Assembly (NCBI GenBank): GCA_033764965.1
Contig: JANRIN010000305.1
Span: 1-64,000 of the forward strand
DNA length: 64,000 nt
Direction of reading: 5' to 3'
From: JSC-12 sp033764965
GTDB lineage: Bacteria > Cyanobacteriota > Cyanobacteriia > Leptolyngbyales > Leptolyngbyaceae
Part shown: one piece after another, positions 54,567-61,428 of the stretch
Layout: the number at the start of each line of letters is the position of its first letter
Position numbering within the stretch: the stretch's first letter is position 1
Translations under genes and position numbers: made by a program
The notes under the pieces: generated by a model
The model's database searches: none
What the model saw: only the letters and a program-made list of their open reading frames with translations
What the model was told of the DNA's origin: nothing

Positions 54567-54996
54567 CCCAATCATCTCCTCACAGACTCGTATTTCCGCA
54601 TTAACGGAAAAAGTAACAGCGTCATTAAAGCAGATATAGGCTCGATGCTGCCTGTTCTTCAACGCAGGTTAATAATTTCACCTGAGAGCTGACTTGAGCA
54701 GCGGGTTGCCCATTTAGCCACCGATTTAGCCACCGATTCCGGAAAGTGCCTGATCAAATTTTTGATGAAGCTGGAACTTGGATGCAGTAAGGGATGAGGG
54801 CGTTGTTGTAACCGTCGTCACATTTCAGTAACCCTACAAGTCACTTCAAGCTCCATACCAATATCACTCTAAGGAGAGATTACAGTCGCAAGTTAAAGAC
54901 CAAAAGCTCACAACTTCATCGGCTCTTTATCACATCGGTAGAGAAAATAAATAGCCATGATTAGTGATGTAAGCCCCCTTAAAGGATTAATCAACT
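54567..54996. other. Intergenic region between divergent secreted-protein genes
   Basis: It contains a direct repeat of ATTTAGCCACCG in two abutting copies at about 54714-54737. It also holds the promoters of the twin-SH3 gene (minus) and the large outer-membrane-like gene (plus). No gene or terminator is seen. Confidence 0.4.
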
Positions 54997-57153
54997 ATGC
55001 AACCTGAAAACGTCACGACTAAGGCTTCTGGTGTTTCAAATGCTTCTGGCACTGATGCCGCTGGCTTGAATGCCAGCCCAACTTATCAAACTGAATCCGC
55101 ATCCAGGAAGACAAAATCTGCAACTCGACGATCGATTAAACTGGCTCGTGAAATTTCCAAACTGTTGCCCTGTGTTCTGCCTGCGGTGACGGTGCTGTCT
55201 GCGGTGACGGCGAGTGCGATTCCGGTTGAATCATCTTTGTATGGCACAGGAATGGTACTGCAAGCTCCCGATGATAGCGCACTGCCCAATGGAGTGACCT
55301 TCACTGGCAAAGAAGGAACCATTGACCGCGATCGCTTCCTTGAAATCGAAAGCCTCGATCGCAACCAAGTGACCATTACCAACTGGCAAACCCGTGAACT
55401 GTCAGTCACCCTGCCAAACGGGCAAGCGGCGACTGCGGTTTTCTATGGCTCAACCAACTATCGGTTTGACCAACCTGGCGATGCGGTCAAACGCGGCTTC
55501 ACCTTACCGGAAGAGCGGATGACTTTCTCCACAAATCCTGAGTTTTTAAGAACATCTGGATTAAACGGGATTCTCCCGAACAATGCGTTTACTGGTGAGG
55601 CTCACGGTTCTGAGTTAAATCCAACTGAGTTTGGCAATGCTTTCATTAAAGGGGGAATGACAACCAGCGCCAACTGGATGATCGTTCGCGATCGCAGTGG
55701 TCAGGTGCTATTCGAAGGCACTCCAGCAACCTATGGCGCTCAACTCTACTGGAATGGCACCACGGCTGAACTCTCAGATGCGGAAGGATTGCAAATTGGA
55801 GAAGGGAACTACCAAACCACAACTGAAACGACAACTGAGATCACCACAGCATCAACTTTGGAGCAGCGATCGCGCCAGGAGCTTGTGGAAACTCAACATT
55901 CGCTCCAAGGGAAAAAGACTTGGAGTACTGTAGAGAGTCGGCAAAGAACTGAAACATCTACCGATTCAAAACCATTTCAGACTGAGGAAGTCACTCAATC
56001 TCAGCAAAACTTTGTCTCTGATTTAAGTGCTCTATTTCCATTGCAGACTGTCGCCATCCTGCATCGAGACAAAGCGAATTCTGGAAACCTGATTCTCAAA
56101 ACAGGTTTTCAATTTGCAGGAGATGTCAAAAACGACAGCAACCCCACTCTCTCCGGGCAGTTACGCATCCCTTTGAACACCAAACGGGGGACATCCAGCT
56201 TAAATGTATTGGTGGGGGGTGCGCCTCAAAACGATAAACCAGGGCAGCCCAATTTCTATGCACTACTGTTTGCCCAACTCAATACGCCCCTGTTTAAGAC
56301 AGTTAAGGGACAGCACCAACCCAACCAGTTTGTTGCAGGAATGCGGTTTGGCGGGGGAGTCTACCACGTTCCAGTAGCGGCTCAAGTCGTGACTCAAACC
56401 GTTACCAAATCAGGAGTTGACATTATTTCTGAGCAACGGACCTTTAACGATTTCACCACAACCAACTGGGGGCAGGATTTCACGACAACCTTCACGCGCC
56501 AAACCACCAATGATTATGTCGATACCTTCCGCCTTGATACGATCGCTCAAACTCCGGTCTCCACAGACATCACGGATGTAGTTGTCACCCGGACTGATGG
56601 TTCCACATTCATTGCATCTGATTATCGCAGAACAGCAGAGCGTCGAGGTGAAACCACTAGCTCCAGCACTCGATCGTTCATCGCTTCAGACCTGGTAGCG
56701 GCTAACTCTATTATTCAACCTGGCACCACACAATACTCATCTATACAACTGCTCGCTCAATCTACAGTCTCGCAACTGGTCGGAACGGATATCAGCACCG
56801 ATCGTGTAGTTCAGGATGTTACTGTGACTCAAACCGTATCTGAAAAAGATGCTTGGGGCACGCTGATTTTTGTTAATCCCTACCTGGGCAACTTTGATCT
56901 GGCATCAGTTCTGCAACCTGGTAGCTTACTCTACGAGGTGGGTGGTAATTTCGTGAGAAGTTCCTTGTTGGATCATGTCAGCTACAAAGATTCCAACCTC
57001 TACATGAGTTTGGGTATGCCTGTCGTGAACTCTGCTTATGAAGATACCCAGAGTAAAGGTTCAAATCTGCTGACTATCCGTGCTTATGCGACCTACTTAC
57101 CTGTGACGAATGATGTGAGAGTGGGTGCAGGATTGCAACTAAGCGGTTTCTAA
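54997..57153 (+). CDS. Large exported, probably outer-membrane protein, family unknown
   Basis: The 718-residue protein has an unusually long N-region of about 50 residues (Ser/Thr/Ala-rich, then basic RKTKSATRRSIKLAREISK) before a hydrophobic core (LLPCVLPAVTVLSAV) and a cleavage-like TASA/IP near residue 74. The mature part is Thr/Gln/Ser-rich. It includes a Thr-rich stretch around residues 275-300 and long amphipathic strand patterns. The last strand pair, TNDVRVGAGLQLSGF, ends in Phe, as in BAM-folded barrels. I do not recognise the family. It could be a barrel with a large surface or periplasmic domain; a structural adhesin is possible. It is divergent from the twin-SH3 gene and precedes asnS by about 170 bases. 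Confidence 0.6.
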   Translation: MQPENVTTKASGVSNASGTDAAGLNASPTYQTESASRKTKSATRRSIKLAREISKLLPCVLPAVTVLSAVTASAIPVESSLYGTGMVLQAPDDSALPNGVTFTGKEGTIDRDRFLEIESLDRNQVTITNWQTRELSVTLPNGQAATAVFYGSTNYRFDQPGDAVKRGFTLPEERMTFSTNPEFLRTSGLNGILPNNAFTGEAHGSELNPTEFGNAFIKGGMTTSANWMIVRDRSGQVLFEGTPATYGAQLYWNGTTAELSDAEGLQIGEGNYQTTTETTTEITTASTLEQRSRQELVETQHSLQGKKTWSTVESRQRTETSTDSKPFQTEEVTQSQQNFVSDLSALFPLQTVAILHRDKANSGNLILKTGFQFAGDVKNDSNPTLSGQLRIPLNTKRGTSSLNVLVGGAPQNDKPGQPNFYALLFAQLNTPLFKTVKGQHQPNQFVAGMRFGGGVYHVPVAAQVVTQTVTKSGVDIISEQRTFNDFTTTNWGQDFTTTFTRQTTNDYVDTFRLDTIAQTPVSTDITDVVVTRTDGSTFIASDYRRTAERRGETTSSSTRSFIASDLVAANSIIQPGTTQYSSIQLLAQSTVSQLVGTDISTDRVVQDVTVTQTVSEKDAWGTLIFVNPYLGNFDLASVLQPGSLLYEVGGNFVRSSLLDHVSYKDSNLYMSLGMPVVNSAYEDTQSKGSNLLTIRAYATYLPVTNDVRVGAGLQLSGF

Positions 57154-57170
57154 GGTTACAGCAATTCCCG

Positions 57171-57195
57171 GTAGGGTGGGCAGCGCCCACCTTAC
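57171..57195. repeat. Dispersed palindrome GTAGGGTGGGC...GCCCACCTTAC
   Basis: GTAGGGTGGGC and GCCCACCTTAC pair with one mismatch across a three-base loop. Closely related palindromes are frequent between bacterial genes, cyanobacteria included. It lies 18 bases past the stop of the large exported protein and may end its transcript. Confidence 0.6.
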
Positions 57196-57324
57196 CCAAA
57201 AGTAACGGGTTGTTCAGCGATCGCCCCCGCCAACCCAGCACGTTCTTTTATAATGAGCCAGAGCACATTCATTGCTAATCAACTTCCTAATCCCCAACCC
57301 CTATCCCCTATTCCCCTCTGCTTT

Positions 57325-58713
57325 ATGACTCGACGCATTGCTGATCTGCTCCATAACGGACAACCCAACGAAACTGTGACGGTTCAAGGGTGGGTTCGGA
57401 CTAAACGAGAACAAAAAGAATTTAGCTTTGTGGAAGTGAATGATGGGTCATCAATGGCAGGATTGCAAACGGTGGTAAGCCAGGATCTCCCTGGTTATGC
57501 CGAAACGATCAAGCGGATCAGTACGGGAGCCTCGGTGGAAATTGCCGGAACGTTGGTGGAGTCTCCCGCTAAAGGACAGCGGATTGAACTTAAAGCCGAT
57601 TCCATCACGGTGTTTGGCGAAGCCGATGCAGAAACCTATCCGTTGCAGAAAAAACGCCACTCTTTCGAGTTTTTGCGAGATATTGCCCATTTGCGATCGC
57701 GCACCAACACTTTAGGAGCCGTCTTTCGAGTCCGGAATGCTGCTGCCGCCGCCATTCACACCTTTTTCCAGGAACGGGGCTTTTTGTGGATGCACACCCC
57801 TATCATCAGCGCCAGCGATTGTGAAGGGGCGGGGGAAATGTTTACGGTGACGGGCTTTGATTTGGCAAAAGTGCCTTTGACCGAGGACAAAAAGGTTGAC
57901 TACAGCCAAGACTTTTTCGGCAAGCAAGCCTATCTCACGGTGAGCGGACAGTTGGAAGCCGAAATCATGGCAATGGCATTCTCCAATGTCTACACGTTTG
58001 GACCTACGTTTCGAGCCGAAAACTCCAACACGTCCCGCCACTTAGCTGAGTTCTGGATGGTGGAACCGGAAATGGCATTCTGCAACCTGCAAGGCGATAT
58101 GGAACTGGCAGAAGCCTTTCTCAAGCACGTCTTTAAGTATGTGTTGGAAACGTGCAGCGAGGACATGGAATTTTTCAACGATCGCATCGATAAATCTGTC
58201 CTCGCTACGGCGGACAACATCATTAACAATGAGTTTGCCCGTGTCACTTATACGGAAGCCATCCAGTTGTTAGAAAAATCCAGTAAGACGTTTGAATATC
58301 CAGTTGAATGGGGCTTGGATATGCAATCGGAACACGAACGGTACTTAGCCGAGGAGTATTTTAAGAAGCCGACGATCGTCACGGACTATCCCGCCAAAAT
58401 CAAAGCTTTTTATATGCGCCTTAACGATGACGAGAAAACCGTCGCCGCAATGGATGTGCTCGCACCCAAAATTGGCGAGATCATTGGGGGTTCGCAGCGG
58501 GAAGAACGTCTGGATGTCTTAGAAAACCGTCTACAAGCAGTCGGACTCGATCCCGCTCCCTACTGGTGGTATCTCGATTTGCGCCGTTATGGAACCGTTC
58601 CCCATGCAGGCTTTGGGCTGGGCTTTGAACGTCTTGTGCAATTCATGACTGGCATGGGCAATATTCGCGATGTCATCCCCTTCCCCCGTGCGCCGCAAGA
58701 AGTGGAGTTTTAG
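57325..58713 (+). CDS. asnS: Asparaginyl-tRNA synthetase
   Basis: AsnRS charges tRNA-Asn with asparagine. The class IIb architecture is an N-terminal OB anticodon domain (VTVQGWVRTKREQKEFSFVEV), motif 2 (TFGPTFRAENSNTSRHLAEFWMVEPE) split across residues about 225-250, and motif 3 GFGLGFERLVQFMTGM at the end. The open frame extends to 57253, but the added 24 residues (ANQLPNPQPLSPIPL) are the translation of an STRR-type C-run. The ATG at 57325 (MTRRIADLLHNG) gives 462 residues, the usual size. A small hairpin follows the stop (58735-58754). Confidence 0.96.
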   Translation: MTRRIADLLHNGQPNETVTVQGWVRTKREQKEFSFVEVNDGSSMAGLQTVVSQDLPGYAETIKRISTGASVEIAGTLVESPAKGQRIELKADSITVFGEADAETYPLQKKRHSFEFLRDIAHLRSRTNTLGAVFRVRNAAAAAIHTFFQERGFLWMHTPIISASDCEGAGEMFTVTGFDLAKVPLTEDKKVDYSQDFFGKQAYLTVSGQLEAEIMAMAFSNVYTFGPTFRAENSNTSRHLAEFWMVEPEMAFCNLQGDMELAEAFLKHVFKYVLETCSEDMEFFNDRIDKSVLATADNIINNEFARVTYTEAIQLLEKSSKTFEYPVEWGLDMQSEHERYLAEEYFKKPTIVTDYPAKIKAFYMRLNDDEKTVAAMDVLAPKIGEIIGGSQREERLDVLENRLQAVGLDPAPYWWYLDLRRYGTVPHAGFGLGFERLVQFMTGMGNIRDVIPFPRAPQEVEF

Positions 58714-58734
58714 AAAGAGCGATCGCAATGACGT

Positions 58735-58754
58735 TTGCTATCACCGGATAGCAA
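58735..58754 (+). terminator. Small hairpin after asnS
   Basis: TTGCTATC, ACCG, GATAGCAA is a perfect 8-bp stem 22 bases past the asnS stop, followed by CACCTTTG. It is a weak candidate terminator. Confidence 0.45.
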
Positions 58755-58979
58755 CACCTTTGTAATGCACCAACCATACTGAACTATTCCGCCGCATTGG
58801 GGCGATTGAGATGTTGGTTACACCTGAAACTTAAACGAATGTCCAGTTACTTCACCTAGTGCCTCTTGAATCACTTCATTCCTGACCTTAGGACGGTTTA
58901 GACTTGGTTTGAGTTGTTCAAATCTATTTGAGCGAGGGAATTCTGTAGCTGTAGTTTCTAAGCAAAGTTAGCTACTGAT

Positions 58980-59657
58980 ATGAAAATGAAAACTTTTGTG
59001 GTGGCTGGTTTACTGAGTGCGATCGCCCTTGCAACTCCTGGAGTGGCTCAAGAAACCCTAATTGCCTTTCCTGGCATCAACATCAACATCACTCCAGCCG
59101 GCAACAACAATAACGACAGTAAGCCTGCTGACAATAATTCAACCAGCACACCGCAGTCCTTCAAGGGATTTTCGGGGCAAAGTACAGAGTACGCAGACAC
59201 GTACAACGGCTTCAAGATTAAGATTCCAACGGAGTTTAACTTGACCGATAAAGGCATGACCACAACCTGGAATGGTCCATTGATGGATGGCGGATCGGCG
59301 TTGATTTATATTAACGCTGCACCGATGAAGGGAGTCGCTTCGAAAACGGTGTATGAGATTAATTTGAAATCAAAGAAGGACGATCGCAACTATACCGAAG
59401 TCGTTCCTGTAACCGTCAAGATGGGCAACAAAACAGCCTATGCCTTTCGGTGTAAAGAAGCGCCCAACAAGCCAGGAACGCCCGATGCTAAAGCTCCCAC
59501 TGATATTCACCGCTGGCATTTGATGGTATTTGGCAATGAGACGGTTTACACCCTGGGTTTCACCGGTCCCTTTGCCTCATTTCAATCCAACAAGCTGCAA
59601 GCTACTTATGACAACGTGATCAAATCTGTTGAACTGGTTCCCATGTCAGGGCGATAG
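58980..59657 (+). CDS. Secreted protein, PsbP/DcrB-like fold possible
   Basis: The 225-residue protein has a signal peptide (MKMKTFVVAGLLSAIALA, cleavage near GVAQ). An Asn/Thr/Ser-rich linker (residues about 38-65) is followed by a domain of about 150 residues: YNGFKIKIPTEFNLTDKG, SALIYINAAPMKG, HRWHLMVFGNETVYTLGFTGP and NKLQATYDNVIKSVEL. Alternating strands and the closing helix that ends in (I/V)xSxxxL recall PsbP- and DcrB-like folds, but the similarity is at the level of pattern only. The function is unknown. It is followed by 250 bases and then the exosortase gene. Confidence 0.6.
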   Translation: MKMKTFVVAGLLSAIALATPGVAQETLIAFPGININITPAGNNNNDSKPADNNSTSTPQSFKGFSGQSTEYADTYNGFKIKIPTEFNLTDKGMTTTWNGPLMDGGSALIYINAAPMKGVASKTVYEINLKSKKDDRNYTEVVPVTVKMGNKTAYAFRCKEAPNKPGTPDAKAPTDIHRWHLMVFGNETVYTLGFTGPFASFQSNKLQATYDNVIKSVELVPMSGR

Positions 59658-59910
59658 GTGATGGATGTTAGGGTAACCAAAAATGGATTTTGCTCTGCCC
59701 TAACCATTCTACAAAAGTCAGGTATACGCTGTATTGCCTCAATCTTCCCTTATATAAAGATTCTTTAAAGCTCCTGGAACTGGCAGTGCTGGTATCGAAT
59801 CTAACCACACTTTCAGGGTTTTCTACCTAGATAGCGAAAAATAAAAGCTGCTTGAACGCCATTAAGCATTCCTACAGCCAAGCATTCCTACAGTTACCAG
59901 GAGGAGCCGT

Positions 59911-61428
59911 ATGACGATCGGTGGAAGCCCAATTTCGCGGGCTAGACCTGACTTTGCCCAAATCAACTGGCGACAAATCTTCATCAGTAGCCTGATCTTA
60001 GTCAGTTGGTTTTTGCCCCATGTCTCAGCGATGCAATGGCTGGGTCAAGCGTTGCAGGAAGCCGCTCAATTCAACATTTTGATGCTGGGACTAGGCGGAT
60101 TGGGGTTGGGGGGACTCGCATTACGACAGCGTCGATGCTTAAAGTTTTCTTTCAGTCCTCAATTCACACTGTTGCCCGTGGTGCTGATGCTAGGAAGTGC
60201 AGTCGCCGCGATCGCCCTGCGCGGCTGGCTGACTCTGGATCATCTGGCAGTGGTGCTATTTCTGATTGGCACCTACGGATTGATTGGACTTTTCCTTGAG
60301 CTAACGATTTGGCGACGCGGATTAGCCCTGGCAATTGCGATCGCGTGCCTGCTGCCCTTTGGGATGCAGTTTGGCTCCGGTTTAGGGCTACCAATTCGAA
60401 TTCTGACGGCTCATCTGGTGGAATACCTGCTCACGAACTTGCACATTTCCGCCATCTCCTCTGAGCATATAATTGTGCTGGAAAACAGCGTTGCTACGGT
60501 GGATTTGCCCTGTAGCGGGGTCAAAAGTTTGTGGACAGGAACCTTGTTTCTCCTGATTGCCACCTGGTTAGAAGGACGATCGCTGGGATTCCGCTGGTTG
60601 CTGGTTTTCGGGGGCAATCTGGGACTGCTGCTGCTGGCAAATGTCGGGCGTGTGTTGACTCTGGTGATATTGGTCAACAGTCAGCAAGGGGATTTCGCCG
60701 AACTCTTGCACACGCCTTTGGGACTGGTTGGATTTGTCACTGCTTGCTTAGTCAGTTTGTTCCTGCTGCGGTGGGTGCCCCGCCAACAAACGTTGCAAGG
60801 ATCGGAATCATTCAAAAACATCCTTTGGCGATCGCTCCCTCCCCGGATCACCCAAGGAGTCTTAATTACCAGTCTGCTCAGTCTTACCTTGATTCCCACC
60901 CCATCTGCGCTCACCGCTCCCGCTCCTAACCTGGCGAATCTGTCCCTGCCAAGTGCAATTAATACCACATCCATCCCCCTGACCCCAGTGGAGCAAGAAT
61001 TTTTTGCCGATTATCCCGGTAGCGTTGCTCACAAAGTTCAGTTTGAGGCGGGAGAAATCACTGGTTCCTGGTTGCTGGTCTATGCCCCAACCTGGCGTGC
61101 TCACCATGCACCGGAACTTTGTTTGATGGGTACTGGCTATCGCGTGAACCGGATTGAATCTCAACAATTATCAGACACGATCGCTGGACGCTGGCTATCG
61201 CTCAACGAAGGGCAAAATTCGGCGGCGTATTGGTTTCAATCCTCCCAACAAACTACGGGTGATTTTCTGACTCGCCTCTGGGGAGAAGTAACTCGTCGAG
61301 AGCGTAACTGGGTGATGGTATCTGTCCTGTTTGATCAACCGCACACTGCCCAAGAACCAGACATTCAAACCTTACTGAACACGCTTCACCATTCCATCGA
61401 TCGCCAGTTGCAAGGAGAGTTGTCATGA
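59911..61428 (+). CDS. Exosortase fused to an EpsI-like domain
   Basis: The protein is 505 residues. The first 300 hold about eight helices with the exosortase catalytic set: Cys201 in VDLPCSGVKSLWTG, Arg247 in NVGRVLTLVIL and His267 in LLHTPLGLVGF. Exosortases cleave PEP-CTERM tails and pass the protein on to an unknown acceptor. The last 200 residues form an EpsI-like periplasmic domain with WRAHHAPELCLMGTGY (Cys404), normally a separate neighbouring protein. The arrangement recalls the XrtO group, but I cannot fix the subtype. GGAGGAG precedes the ATG at 59911. The stop overlaps the next start (ATGA). Confidence 0.85.
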   Translation: MTIGGSPISRARPDFAQINWRQIFISSLILVSWFLPHVSAMQWLGQALQEAAQFNILMLGLGGLGLGGLALRQRRCLKFSFSPQFTLLPVVLMLGSAVAAIALRGWLTLDHLAVVLFLIGTYGLIGLFLELTIWRRGLALAIAIACLLPFGMQFGSGLGLPIRILTAHLVEYLLTNLHISAISSEHIIVLENSVATVDLPCSGVKSLWTGTLFLLIATWLEGRSLGFRWLLVFGGNLGLLLLANVGRVLTLVILVNSQQGDFAELLHTPLGLVGFVTACLVSLFLLRWVPRQQTLQGSESFKNILWRSLPPRITQGVLITSLLSLTLIPTPSALTAPAPNLANLSLPSAINTTSIPLTPVEQEFFADYPGSVAHKVQFEAGEITGSWLLVYAPTWRAHHAPELCLMGTGYRVNRIESQQLSDTIAGRWLSLNEGQNSAAYWFQSSQQTTGDFLTRLWGEVTRRERNWVMVSVLFDQPHTAQEPDIQTLLNTLHHSIDRQLQGELS

